Position numbers and translations under genes: made by a program. Positions 8,790-16,573 of a DNA stretch of 64,000 bases are shown in pieces (the first letter of the stretch is position 1; each line of letters begins with the position of its first letter). The stretch is from Thermococcus pacificus (GTDB lineage: Archaea; Methanobacteriota_B; Thermococci; Thermococcales; Thermococcaceae): the NCBI RefSeq assembly GCF_002214485.1, contig NZ_CP015102.1:744001-808000 (forward strand). The letters are read 5' to 3'. The notes beneath the pieces are model-generated. The model ran no database searches, was not told the DNA's origin, and saw nothing but the letters and a program-made list of their open reading frames with translations.

Positions 8790-8802
8790 GGAGGTGTGAA
8801 GA

Positions 8803-9408
8803 ATGGAGGAATACCTTGTTCCACTCGACCAGTACCTTGCCGCCGGTGTCCACATCGGCACCCAGCAGAAGACCCAGGACATGAAGAAGTTCATCTACAG
8901 GGTCAGGCAGGACGGCCTCTACGTCCTCGACGTGAGGAAGACCGACGAGAGGCTTAGGGTTGCCGGCAGGTTCCTGGCCAAGTTCGACCCCGAGAGCATC
9001 CTCGCCGTGAGCGTTAGGCTCTACGGTCAGAAACCGGTCAAGAAGTTCGGCGAGGTTACCGGGGCCAAGGCCATTCCGGGCCGTTTCCTCCCCGGGACAA
9101 TGACCAACCCAAAGGTCAAGAAGTTCATGGAGCCGGACGTTCTCATCGTCACCGACCCGAGGGCTGACCACCAGGCTATGAAGGAGGCCATTGAGATCGG
9201 CATTCCGATAGTTGCCCTCGTTGACACGGAGAACTTCCTCAGCTACGTTGACCTTGCCATACCGACCAACAACAAGGGCAGAAAAGCTCTCGCGCTCATA
9301 TACTGGATCCTCGCCAGGGAGATCCTCTACAACAGGAAAGAGATCGAGAGCAGGGAGGACTTTAAGGTCCCGGTCGAGGACTTTGAGATGAGGATCATTA
9401 GGACCTGA
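8803..9408 (+). CDS. rps2: Ribosomal protein S2
   Basis: A 201-residue small-subunit protein. It contains [40 protein letters not shown] and [16 protein letters not shown], typical of archaeal S2/eukaryotic SA. GAGGAGGTG precedes ATG 8803. Last protein gene of the RpoK-S2 group, followed by tRNA-Leu. Confidence 0.97.
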   Translation: MEEYLVPLDQYLAAGVHIGTQQKTQDMKKFIYRVRQDGLYVLDVRKTDERLRVAGRFLAKFDPESILAVSVRLYGQKPVKKFGEVTGAKAIPGRFLPGTMTNPKVKKFMEPDVLIVTDPRADHQAMKEAIEIGIPIVALVDTENFLSYVDLAIPTNNKGRKALALIYWILAREILYNRKEIESREDFKVPVEDFEMRIIRT

Positions 9409-9447
9409 GGGGAAGGTTTTTAATCCCTCCCCTTTAGTTTAGCTCGC

Positions 9448-9535
9448 GCGGGGGTGCCCGAGCCTGGCCAAAGGGGGCGGACTTAAGATCCGCTGCCGCA
9501 GGGCTGCGCGGGTTCGAATCCCGTCCCCCGCACCA
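9448..9535 (+). tRNA. tRNA-Leu (anticodon UAA)
   Basis: Class II tRNA with acceptor GCGGGGG/CCCCCGC, anticodon stem GCGGA/TCCGC around CTTAAGA (anticodon TAA), variable arm TGCCGCAGGGCTGCG and T-arm GGGTTCGAATCCC. CCA encoded. A possible promoter, GGTTTTTAATCC, lies around 9415-9427. Confidence 0.95.
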
Positions 9536-9593
9536 AAGCTTTAAAAATCGAGTCGTGTAGGTGAAGATGGTTTAAGATCATGAGGTGATCACT

Positions 9594-9752
9594 ATGGCGA
9601 GATTCCCCGAAGCTGAGGCAAGGATCTTTAGGAAATACATCTGCATGCGCTGCGGTGCCACCAATCCGTGGAAGGCCGAGAAGTGCAGGAAGTGCGGTTA
9701 CAAGGGCCTCCGCCCGAAGGCCAGGGAGCCGCGCGGTGGAATGGGACGCTGA
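9594..9752 (+). CDS. rpl40e: Ribosomal protein L40e
   Basis: A 52-residue zinc-ribbon ribosomal protein with cysteines at 17, 20, 31 and 34 (ICMRCG and KCRKCG) and the ending PRGGMGR, as in archaeal L40e and the ribosomal part of eukaryotic ubiquitin-L40. GAGGTGATC precedes ATG 9594. It closes the ribosomal block and is convergent with the PadR gene. Confidence 0.95.
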   Translation: MARFPEAEARIFRKYICMRCGATNPWKAEKCRKCGYKGLRPKAREPRGGMGR

Positions 9753-9860
9753 AGTCCCCCATATTCTATTTCTGGCTTTTCCATTCTGCGTTTCTACATT
9801 TCTGGGATTTTTATAGGATTGAAAGGAGAGTTTAAAATTCTCTGGAAGTCCAGCCAGCAT

Positions 9861-10190
9861 TCACTCTCCTTTAAGTTTGGAGAGCATATCCTCAAGAAAA
9901 GCGATACCGTCCTCGAGGAGTTTTTCCCCCTCGGGAGTGAGCCTGTAGTACTTCCTGGACGGCTTTCCGGTCTGGCTCTCCTGCCATTCAGCAGTTACGT
10001 AGCCTTCCTTCTCAAGCTTGTAGAGGACGACGTATGAGCTGACAGTCGCTGGCTCGAAGTTGAAGGCCTCCTTTATTCTTTCCTTCAGTTCGTACGCGTA
10101 CATGGGCCTCTCCTTCAACAGTCTCAGTATGTAGAGCCACAGAACTTCCTTGGTTATCTTGTTCCTGAGCCTCTCCATTGGAGTCGTCAT
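9861..10190 (-). CDS. PadR-family winged-helix transcriptional regulator
   Basis: A 109-residue DNA-binding protein: N-terminal helix, then KEVLWLYILRLLKERPMYAYELKERI, a recognition region FEPATVSSYVVLYKLEKEGYV, and a wing with GKPSRKYYRLTPEGEKLL, the PadR pattern. It has no large effector domain. Start ATG 10190 follows GGTGAG; an upstream in-frame start (10232) lies within the promoter. It is divergent from the FUN14 gene, and the shared intergenic region holds a perfect inverted repeat that could be its operator. Confidence 0.85.
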   Translation of the reverse strand: MTTPMERLRNKITKEVLWLYILRLLKERPMYAYELKERIKEAFNFEPATVSSYVVLYKLEKEGYVTAEWQESQTGKPSRKYYRLTPEGEKLLEDGIAFLEDMLSKLKGE

Positions 10191-10239
10191 GCTCTCACCT
10201 ACTTTTATGGTCTGTAAATATTTTGGTTCCATTTAATTT

Positions 10240-10261
10240 AAACGTTTTGGCGGTAACGTTT
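10240..10261. promoter_or_regulatory. Inverted repeat, candidate PadR operator
   Basis: AAACGTT (10240-10246) and AACGTTT (10255-10261) form a perfect 7-bp inverted repeat with an 8-base spacer in the divergent PadR/FUN14 region. The right arm overlaps the TTTTTATC stretch, which is at TATA distance from the FUN14 start. Arm length and spacing fit a dimeric winged-helix site; the link to the adjacent PadR is inferred from position. Confidence 0.45.
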
Positions 10262-10299
10262 TTATCCCATGAGGCTTTTGCTATACTCTGGGTGGTAGA

Positions 10300-10599
10300 A
10301 TGGAGTTCGACGTAAACGCCATGATGGGCGACATGGGTGTAGGGGCTGTGGTCGGCTTCTTAACCGGCTACGCCATCAAGAAGGTTATGAAGCTGGCGCT
10401 GGCCCTAATAGGCGCCTACGTGGTCAGCCTCCTCTGGCTCGAGCAGAAAGGAGTTTTGATAATAGACAAGGACCGGCTCTTCAACCTCGTGGGCGAGTGG
10501 AGCCATGAAGTCCTGACCGCGGGAGAGAAGGTCATGGCCCTCCTCCCAGGCACGGCGGCCTTTCTGGGCGGCTTTGCCCTCGGCTTCCACAGGGGGTAA
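10300..10599 (+). CDS. FUN14-family small membrane protein
   Basis: 99 residues with two or three hydrophobic segments. The pattern GVGAVVGFLTGYAIKKVMKLALALIGAYVVSLLWLEQKGVLIID matches FUN14 proteins, small membrane proteins of unknown role in archaea (the mitochondrial relative FUNDC1 is a mitophagy receptor). GGGTGGT lies before ATG 10300. The gene is divergent from the PadR regulator and may be its target. Confidence 0.75.
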   Translation: MEFDVNAMMGDMGVGAVVGFLTGYAIKKVMKLALALIGAYVVSLLWLEQKGVLIIDKDRLFNLVGEWSHEVLTAGEKVMALLPGTAAFLGGFALGFHRG

Positions 10600-10610
10600 A
10601 ATGGAGGACG

Positions 10611-11372
10611 TTAAACCCTGCCGTGGTATAGAACCCTCACGAGCTCCTCCGGAAGGCCCTCCCTCTTTATCCTCTCCTCTATGAGCCTCTTCTCCTCCTC
10701 ATAGTCCACTTCTATGAACTTCGTGTGGAGGGTATTAACATCCACCAGTGCGAAAGTCGCCCTGTGGGCCTTTCCGGGCGGATAGCCAACGCTTCCGGGG
10801 CAGACCACCCTTCCGTACCGAGTCATCACGTTGACTGGGTACCTGGGCGATGCTACGAAGAGTATCTCGTAGTCCTTCACCGGCCTCATTATGGCGTCGT
10901 AATACGCCGTTGGCTGCTCGGGGAGCACCTTGCCGTAGAACGGATCGAGCGGGCTTCCGTATACCCCAAATATGTCGTTCTTTCCAATCTTGTCAACGAG
11001 GTAAACCGGCAGGTCCCTTATGAACTCCCTGCCCTCATGGCCGAGGGCCTCCCACGTGTACTTCAGGGCAGCCTTAATGTAGTCAGGATACTCAATCCGA
11101 TCTATGTAGTCCGGACCCTCGGCGTGGGGATCGCTCTCAGCTATGACCTGGTCGAACTCGCCCCGGATGACCTTGACCCTGTTGTTCCTTATGAGGTCGT
11201 CGAGCGTGTCTAGGACTTCCCTTGGGTACGGGAAGAGGCCGACGACGTTTCCGAGGATGTAGTACTTCTCAATCTCATACCCCTCCTCCTTGAGCCCCTC
11301 TATCCTCTCGAGGGCCTTCGCCAGTGCCGGCAGGTTCCCGTTGATGTTGGCCAGAACTGCGACGTACGTCAT
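10611..11372 (-). CDS. Metallophosphoesterase-fold protein lacking the metal ligands
   Basis: 253 residues that follow the calcineurin-like (YfcE/DUF2436-type) phosphoesterase layout, but each metal-binding motif is altered. The expected DIHGN is NINGN (residues 9-13), GDIVG is GNVVG (41-45), GNHD is GEFD (71-74), HGSP is YGSP (138-141), and GHTH is ASPR (174-177). The GSVGYP motif is kept. The protein fold is therefore probably intact while hydrolysis is lost, suggesting a binding or regulatory role. Start ATG 11372 follows GAGGGGTG; GTG and ATG codons at 11381 and 11378 overlap that site. Confidence 0.8.
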   Translation of the reverse strand: MTYVAVLANINGNLPALAKALERIEGLKEEGYEIEKYYILGNVVGLFPYPREVLDTLDDLIRNNRVKVIRGEFDQVIAESDPHAEGPDYIDRIEYPDYIKAALKYTWEALGHEGREFIRDLPVYLVDKIGKNDIFGVYGSPLDPFYGKVLPEQPTAYYDAIMRPVKDYEILFVASPRYPVNVMTRYGRVVCPGSVGYPPGKAHRATFALVDVNTLHTKFIEVDYEEEKRLIEERIKREGLPEELVRVLYHGRV

Positions 11373-11445
11373 CCGCATCACCCCTCAACTTTTTCTTACT
11401 ATACTTAACTAAAAAGATGGGAGTATTTAAGGCTTTCGTTGGGGA

Positions 11446-11523
11446 TCAACGCTTCCTGCTCTTCTTTCCCCTCTCCTCCAGTCTCATGGCGGCGAGGTAG
11501 AGCAGAACCGCGTCCTCCGTCAT
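11446..11523 (-). CDS. Very small basic protein, 25 residues
   Basis: A short frame beginning MTEDAVLLYLAAMRLEERG and ending in a Lys/Arg-rich tail KKSRKR. Its support is a strong ribosome site, GGAGGTGATGAC, directly before the ATG. The N-terminal part could form an amphipathic helix. It lies 73 bases upstream of the phosphoesterase-like gene on the same strand. Function unknown; it resembles in design the 35-residue protein at 16014. Confidence 0.45.
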   Translation of the reverse strand: MTEDAVLLYLAAMRLEERGKKSRKR

Positions 11524-11694
11524 GTCATCACCTCCGTTTTGTTTTTGTTTGAATCTCAATAGGTTGCCTTTGGATGGTATATTTTAACTAAGGGTGCAAT
11601 GATAACCGTGCACTGGCTGAGTGTGATTTTGGGTGGGGTGTTTATCGGCGCTTGGGGTTTTATGATCCTAGAGGTGACATGCGGGCTTTGATAA

Positions 11695-11965
11695 AACTTC
11701 ACGAGTTAGCTTTGGGAAAATTGACCAAGAGGTTCCTTTCTTCATAATTGACGGATGGGCATCAGCGTGCATGTCTCAAATTCCTGCTTGAATAAGGGTT
11801 TACTTCTCGAGCCACTCAAGCAGTTTGAGTTTATTCTGGCGCCCTAAGGGCGCCTTTATGAGAGCAAACACCTGAGAGATGCAATTAATGGGTAAGCCCC
11901 TTAAAACTGAGGATTCTAAAAGGACATGTGAACATTGACCAAACTTCGTGAAGGCAAATTTTGGG
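11695..11965. repeat. Intergenic repeat element, copy D (inverted)
   Basis: A non-coding 270-base stretch related to the elements at 20.6 and 63.2-63.9 kb. Its right end, read on the minus strand, gives TTTGCCTTCACGAAGTTTGG, like the left end of copy A (CTTCGCCTTCGCGAAGTTTG). Its left end contains CTTTGGGAAAATTGACCAA, like copy E. In the middle GGCGCCC-TAA-GGGCGCC (11838-11854) is a perfect 7-3-7 hairpin. Together with the promoter-like start this fills the gap between 11524 and tRNA-Arg; no gene is seen in it. Confidence 0.6.
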
Positions 11966-11969
11966 AGAA

Positions 11970-12047
11970 TGGCGGACCGGCGGGGATTTGAACCCCGGAC
12001 CTGCGGCTTAGGAGGCCGCCGCCCTGTCCTAGCTAGGCTACCGGTCC
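11970..12047 (-). tRNA. tRNA-Arg (anticodon CCU)
   Basis: On the minus strand: acceptor GGACCGG/CCGGTCC, anticodon stem GCGGC/GCCGC around CTCCTAA (anticodon CCT), T-arm CCGGGGTTCAAATCCCCG, encoded CCA, no intron. It is divergent from the Lrp gene, and the AT-rich 12060-12090 stretch probably holds promoters for both. Repeat copy D directly follows its 3' end. Confidence 0.95.
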
Positions 12048-12117
12048 ACTGCCCGCTATTTCATCCCGGGGAAGGGTATTTAAAGTTTACGGTTTTCACT
12101 CTTTAGGGGGTGAGGAA

Positions 12118-12567
12118 GTGGACGAGCTAGACCTTAAGATACTTTCACTGCTCCAGGAAAATGCCCGCCTTTCCTACCGCGAGATAGCGAGGGAACTGAG
12201 GGTGGCCGTCGGAACAGTCTACAACAGAATCAAGAGGATGGAGGAAGAGGGCGTAATTAGGGGGTTTGCTCCCGTCCTCGACTACGAGAAGCTCGGCTTT
12301 GGCCTCACTGCCGTCATCGGTGTGAAGGCCCAGGGACGCAGAATCGTCGAGATAGAGCGCGAGATAGCCAGAAACGACAGGGTGATGCTGGTCTATGACA
12401 TAACCGGGGAGTTCGACATAGTGGTCGTCGCGAAGTTCAGAGACAGGGCGGACATGAACCGGTTCGTGAAGTGGCTCCTCTCGCTGGAGGGGGTGGAGAA
12501 GACCAACACGAGTGTGGCCATGCAGGTTGTAAAAGAGGACATGAGGCTCAGGCTAACGGAGGACTAG
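12118..12567 (+). CDS. Lrp/AsnC-family transcriptional regulator
   Basis: 149 residues: N-terminal HTH (LDLKILSLLQENARLSYREIARELRVAVGTVYNRIKRMEEEG) and a C-terminal RAM ligand-binding domain (TAVIGVKA, VYDITGEFDIVVVAKF). Such proteins form octamers that sense amino acids or other small molecules; the ligand here is unknown. GTG 12118 follows GGGGGTGAGG, and GTATTTAAAG near 12076 is a likely TATA element. The 3' end overlaps the convergent gene by 15 bases. Confidence 0.92.
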   Translation: MDELDLKILSLLQENARLSYREIARELRVAVGTVYNRIKRMEEEGVIRGFAPVLDYEKLGFGLTAVIGVKAQGRRIVEIEREIARNDRVMLVYDITGEFDIVVVAKFRDRADMNRFVKWLLSLEGVEKTNTSVAMQVVKEDMRLRLTED

Positions 12568-12879
12568 AACTTCGTCGAGGAATCGCTTTGCGAAGTCGTC
12601 AAAGCTCTCGACGGGGAGGACTACGTCCTTTCCGTTGACCTTTCCCTCAAAAATCAGGCTCCTAGCCGTTATCTCCCGTATCTTCTTGAAGTCAGGGTTC
12701 TCTGTTACAGTGCTCTCAAGGACCTCTGTGAACTCTGCCTCGTCTGCGTGCCTCACGACTCCCTCAATGACGACCTCTTTTCCGCACTCCTCCTCACTGC
12801 AGCGGAATTTGAAGGGGAGGCCGGGCTCGACCTCCACCGGGATCGTCAAGCCGTCGGCGTTGTAGATGAAGACCTTCAT
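12553..12879 (-). CDS. Uncharacterised conserved protein
   Basis: 108 residues, not recognised as a named family. It opens with a short beta-rich part (MKVFIYNADGLTIPVEVEPG) and has one CSEEEC pair around residues 27-32 that could bind a metal or form a disulfide, then a charged helical half. Start ATG 12879 is favoured by GGAGTG upstream; a GTG at 12888 is an alternative. It lies just after gfcR on the same strand, so they are probably co-transcribed. Confidence 0.6.
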   Translation of the reverse strand: MKVFIYNADGLTIPVEVEPGLPFKFRCSEEECGKEVVIEGVVRHADEAEFTEVLESTVTENPDFKKIREITARSLIFEGKVNGKDVVLPVESFDDFAKRFLDEVLVLR

Positions 12880-12884
12880 TCCAA

Positions 12885-13601
12885 TCACTCCAGTTTTATT
12901 AGGCTCTCCACCGGGATGCTATACTCCTCTTTGAGGTGGTCGATCACGTCGCCGACGCTTATGAGGAAGAACATCCCGACGGGCTTTGCTCCCGCCTGCC
13001 TGCACATCTCCAGCAAAGCCCTCTGCGTTTCCCCGCTCCTTATGACGTCGTCCACTATGAGGACGTTCTCTCCCTTCCTGAGGGCCCACTGCGGCAGGTA
13101 GAGTGTTGTAACGCTTCCCGAGGCGCTGGGGACGTAGCTGACCTCGTAGAACTTCTCAACGCCCACTTCCTTCTTTTTCTTGGCGTAGACGACATCGACG
13201 TTGAGCTCCCTCGCCACGTGGACGCCGAAGGCTATGCCGTCCGTTGCGGCCGTTAGAACCTTGTCCACGTTCATGTCCATGTACCTTCCGGCCACGTCTT
13301 CGGCTATAAGGCTCATCAGCGCGGTGTCGCTGAGGACGGGCATGTTGTCAAAGAAGCCGTACTCGTCGAACTTTATCCTCTTCCGGACTTCCTCTTCTAT
13401 GTTTATGTAGGGCAGGAGCAGGTTGAGGAGCTCCTTCGTCCTCTCTGCACTTGGAAGAACCTTCCCCCTCACGTACCTGTTGAGCACCGTTATTGGGAGC
13501 CCCGTTATCTTGGAGAGCTCCTCGTAGGTGTAGGTCTTCTTGAGCAGCCTGAGCACCCTGACCAGTCTCAGCTTTTCCTGCACGGACTTAAGCTGACTCA
13601 C
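12885..13601 (-). CDS. gfcR: PRTase-like transcriptional regulator GfcR
   Basis: 238 residues combining an N-terminal helix-turn-helix (YTYEELSKITGLPITVLNRYVRG, about 24-46) with a phosphoribosyltransferase domain carrying the PRPP motif VLIVDDVIRSGET near residue 185. This is the OPRT-like family in which the haloarchaeal member GfcR controls sugar catabolism; in Thermococcales the role is less settled. GTG 13601 follows GGTGAG. A TATA box, ATATTTATAC, lies near 13638-13650 on the minus strand. Confidence 0.85.
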   Translation of the reverse strand: MSQLKSVQEKLRLVRVLRLLKKTYTYEELSKITGLPITVLNRYVRGKVLPSAERTKELLNLLLPYINIEEEVRKRIKFDEYGFFDNMPVLSDTALMSLIAEDVAGRYMDMNVDKVLTAATDGIAFGVHVARELNVDVVYAKKKKEVGVEKFYEVSYVPSASGSVTTLYLPQWALRKGENVLIVDDVIRSGETQRALLEMCRQAGAKPVGMFFLISVGDVIDHLKEEYSIPVESLIKLE

Positions 13602-13655
13602 GCTCTCACCTCCAGTGCCCAGTGATTAACAAAAAAATGTATAAATATGTTTCGG

Positions 13656-14156
13656 TCACTCGGTGGCCTTTACAATCTTCCCGCGGTATTCCCCTATAAC
13701 GTCGCCATAATCGCGGAGCAGGAACTCCCCCGTAACGGGCTCTCCGTCGGGGTGGTTTAGACCGGGGCAGAATGGATCCATTTTAACGTATACTTCCATC
13801 TTCTTCCCCGACTTCACGAACACGAAAGGATAGAGCCTGCAGGCGAGGGGTCTATGGGGGTAGATTTTGCACCTCTTTGTCTCCGGATCGAGGAAGACGC
13901 AGGCCCCGTCGAAGGGGCGCTTTTTGAGGGCGTAGCTCAGAAACTTGTCGCCCCTGTAGAACATCTTATCGTAGTCAACGAACTCCCAGGCGTTATAGCC
14001 CAGCCCCTCGATTTCAGTTATGTCCTCGTCCCGAACCGGGATCTCAAGCTCGTGGCAGCACCTTCCGCAGTTCTCAAGGCACTTAAATTTAAAGGTGGGA
14101 TCGTACTCGACCTCCAAGGTCTCGAGGTCGATGGTGGCGACCCACCTCCTCTCCAA
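13656..14156 (-). CDS. YkgJ-family cysteine-cluster protein
   Basis: 166 residues with cysteines at 26, 30, 33 and 34 (CLENCGRCC), then GACVFLD, CKIYPHRPLACRLYPF and a late CPG. This is the YkgJ/CxxCxxCC family, thought to bind zinc or an iron-sulfur cluster; its function is unknown. It is first in the direction away from SRP54 and the RAM protein, with short spacing (4 bases), so it is probably in their transcript. Confidence 0.85.
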   Translation of the reverse strand: MERRWVATIDLETLEVEYDPTFKFKCLENCGRCCHELEIPVRDEDITEIEGLGYNAWEFVDYDKMFYRGDKFLSYALKKRPFDGACVFLDPETKRCKIYPHRPLACRLYPFVFVKSGKKMEVYVKMDPFCPGLNHPDGEPVTGEFLLRDYGDVIGEYRGKIVKATE

Positions 14157-14160
14157 CCCC

Positions 14161-14400
14161 TCACCCCCTGTAGGAGCTGGCTATCAGCGTCTCCGTCATC
14201 TCGATGTTCTTGAGCTTCCTCAGAACCTCATCGTGGAACCTGTCGAGGGCCTCAACGTTCTCCACCTCAACGCGGAGGATCAGGTCGTACTCCCCGTAGA
14301 CCCTGTAAATTTCCTTGATCCTCTCGTGTCCGCTGAGGGCGTTGTAAACCTCCTCCTCATGGCCGGGCTTAACGACAACCAGCACGAACACCTCCATCAT
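14161..14400 (-). CDS. Stand-alone Lrp/AsnC RAM-domain protein
   Basis: 79 residues comprising only the ligand-binding RAM fold ([36 protein letters not shown]), without an HTH. Such proteins can sense amino acids on their own or mix with full-length Lrp proteins. The ATG at 14400 overlaps the srp54 stop as ATGA, which implies coupling; the ATG at 14397 is an alternative. Confidence 0.85.
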   Translation of the reverse strand: MMEVFVLVVVKPGHEEEVYNALSGHERIKEIYRVYGEYDLILRVEVENVEALDRFHDEVLRKLKNIEMTETLIASSYRG

Positions 14401-15743
14401 ATCCCCAGCCCCCCGAAGTTGAACTTCTTGGCCATCTTGGCCAGCTTCCTCTTGTCCATGCTCTTGAACATCTTCTTCATCTGGTTGTACTGGTTCAAAA
14501 GCTCTCTGACTTCAGCCGTGCTCGTGCCGGAACCACGCGCTATTCTCTTTATCCTCGAGTAGTTGATTATTTCGGGGTTCTCAAGCTCCTCATCGGTCAT
14601 TGAGTCCATTATTACGCGGTATTTTCTCAGCTTCTCCTCGCCGACCTTAACCATGTCGTCTGGAAGTGAGTAGCCAAGTCCAGGTATCATCTGGAGTATC
14701 TGCTTGAGCGGTCCCATGTTCTGCATGGCCTCAAGCTGAGCATACATGTCTTTGAGGTTGAACTTGCCCTTGAGGAACTTCTCCATGTCCTCTTCCTTGA
14801 ACTCCTGCTGCTTCTGGAGCTCTTCAAGTTTCTCGAGGAGGCCCTCTATGTCGCCCATTCCGAGCAGTCTGGAGACGAAGCGCTTGGGGTCGAAGGCCTC
14901 TAAGTCATCAATCCTCTCGCCCACACCGATGAACTTTATCGGGGCGCCGGTTGCCGCCACTGCCGAAAGCGCACCGCCGCCCTTTGCGCTTCCGTCGAGC
15001 TTCGTGACGATTATAGAGCCTATCGGAGTGGCCTCCTTGAACGCTAATGCCTGGTTATAGGCCTGCTGGCCGATGGTTCCGTCTATGACGAGGATAACCT
15101 CATGGGGCTTTATGGCCTCGCTTATCTGCCTCATCTCCTCGATGAGACCGGACTCCTCCTTATGCCTTCCCGCGGAGTCGACTATGATGACGTCGACTCC
15201 CTTCTCCTTAAAGTACTCCACTCCCTCGCGGGCCAGCTTCACCGCGTCCTTCTCCTCGGGATCACCGAAGACCTCTATTCCAAGGGGCTCCACGAGCTGC
15301 TTGAGCTGGAAGTACGCACCGGGCCTCCAGGTGTCGGAGCAGACGAGACCGACCTTGTAGCCCCTCTTCTGGAGGTGTCTGGCGAGCTTCGCCACGCTCG
15401 TAGTCTTACCGGAACCCTGTATGCCGACGGTGAGCAGGATGGTTGGTTTCTCCTTTATCTCCAGGGGTTTTGCTTCCTTTCCTAGGAACTTTGTGAGTTC
15501 CTCATAGACTATCTGGATTATATGCTCCTTCTTGGAGGCCCCCGCCGGGGGCTCCTCCTCAAGGGCCCTCTTCTCTATGGTCTTCGTCAGCTGGAGGACC
15601 ATCCTTACGTTAACATCCGCCTGAATGAGTGCCCTCTGTATGTCTCGCACTACCTCTTTGATAGTCGCCTCGTCCACCGTCCTTGAGCGGGCGAGCTTCT
15701 TGAGGGCGCTGTTGAGTGCCTTTCCAAGCTTTTCTAGGGCCAT
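14397..15743 (-). CDS. srp54: Signal recognition particle protein SRP54
   Basis: 448-residue SRP GTPase that binds signal peptides and 7S RNA and docks ribosomes at FtsY. It has an N helical bundle, G-domain motifs [21 protein letters not shown] and [10 protein letters not shown], and a methionine-rich M domain ([13 protein letters not shown], then [11 protein letters not shown]). Start ATG 15743 ([10 protein letters not shown]) follows GGTGGGAG; the ATG 30 bases upstream is less likely. Confidence 0.97.
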   Translation of the reverse strand: MALEKLGKALNSALKKLARSRTVDEATIKEVVRDIQRALIQADVNVRMVLQLTKTIEKRALEEEPPAGASKKEHIIQIVYEELTKFLGKEAKPLEIKEKPTILLTVGIQGSGKTTSVAKLARHLQKRGYKVGLVCSDTWRPGAYFQLKQLVEPLGIEVFGDPEEKDAVKLAREGVEYFKEKGVDVIIVDSAGRHKEESGLIEEMRQISEAIKPHEVILVIDGTIGQQAYNQALAFKEATPIGSIIVTKLDGSAKGGGALSAVAATGAPIKFIGVGERIDDLEAFDPKRFVSRLLGMGDIEGLLEKLEELQKQQEFKEEDMEKFLKGKFNLKDMYAQLEAMQNMGPLKQILQMIPGLGYSLPDDMVKVGEEKLRKYRVIMDSMTDEELENPEIINYSRIKRIARGSGTSTAEVRELLNQYNQMKKMFKSMDKRKLAKMAKKFNFGGLGI

Positions 15744-16013
15744 TTTCTCCCACCGTAGGGAAGATGTCTTCAAAGTTTATAAACGGTTGGGTGGTGGAGC
15801 CCCATTCAGATGTATTCTTTTGAAGGAAAAAGGGTGTCTAGGGGCCATTTATTTGGACAATTATGTTCATTCAGCATCAATCTCGAACTTCTCTGCTTTT
15901 TCAAGGGAATAAGGGATTTATAGAGACACGTATGAAATTTTGAGGGCTGAAAACCCTTATAAGCCGAAAATAACATTAGAAATGAATGGAGAGATGAAAA
16001 GGAGGTGAGAGAG

Positions 16014-16121
16014 ATGATGTGGATGCCAGCGGTCTATGGATACATGATCACCAAGGAGATGGAGAGGAAAAAGAAGAGGTCGATTCCTGAGGAGCTGGAG
16101 TACGTTGAGATGCTGATGTAG
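16014..16121 (+). CDS. Small protein of 35 residues
   Basis: A short frame MMWMPAVYGYMITKEMERK continuing through KKRSIPEELEYVEMLM. Its support is a very strong ribosome site (AGGAGGTGAGAGAG), an upstream TATA-like CCTTATAAGCC near 15955-15965, and a palindrome plus T-run after the stop, which together make a complete mini transcription unit. A short hydrophobic start with a basic centre suggests peripheral membrane association. Function unknown. Confidence 0.55.
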   Translation: MMWMPAVYGYMITKEMERKKKRSIPEELEYVEMLM

Positions 16122-16139
16122 TGAGGCCTCACCTTTTTT
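16121..16139 (+). terminator. Palindrome with T-run
   Basis: GTGAGGCCTCAC (16121-16132) is a perfect palindrome overlapping the stop codon of the 35-residue small protein, followed by CTTTTTTA. A T-run after a transcript end is the usual archaeal termination signal. Confidence 0.6.
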
Positions 16140-16274
16140 ATTTCCCCAGGGTGAGGATGTGGCTGCTGTGCTACGTCCCAGACTTTAAATCGACAAACGC
16201 CGATATTATTTTTAACGAATGTCTATTAGAAAGTCTTTTATACTTTAAGATAGTATGTAATACTGGTGACACCC

Positions 16275-16484
16275 ATGACAACGGTGATTAGGAAAGATGC
16301 GGAGAGGTTTTTGAAGGAGCTTAGAACCCATTACGGCGATGTCTGGAAGATGCCGCGCAGCAACTACCTGTCAAAGCCTGATTTCATTGTTATAGATCCA
16401 AAAAGCGGTAAAAAGACCAAGGTCAGCTTCGTCTCCCTAGACGACGGCGAGGTCGTTGGAGTAGTATACGACGAGCTTGGATGA
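16275..16484 (+). CDS. Uncharacterised 69-residue protein
   Basis: Small basic protein starting MTTVIRKDAERFLKELRTHYGD, with an apparent beta-rich half (FIVIDPKSGKKTKVSFVSLDDGEVVGVVYDELG). No family recognised. Start ATG 16275 follows GGTGAC at 16265-16270. TTTTATACTTTAA near 16236-16249 is a good promoter. It has its own transcript between two AT-rich regions. Confidence 0.65.
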   Translation: MTTVIRKDAERFLKELRTHYGDVWKMPRSNYLSKPDFIVIDPKSGKKTKVSFVSLDDGEVVGVVYDELG

Positions 16485-16573
16485 GCTTTCGTTTTTGACT
16501 AATTCTATTCGTATGTTTTAGTTAATGGAAAACAATTAAATACTTCCACGTTGTAAACCCTCTGGTGGAAATA

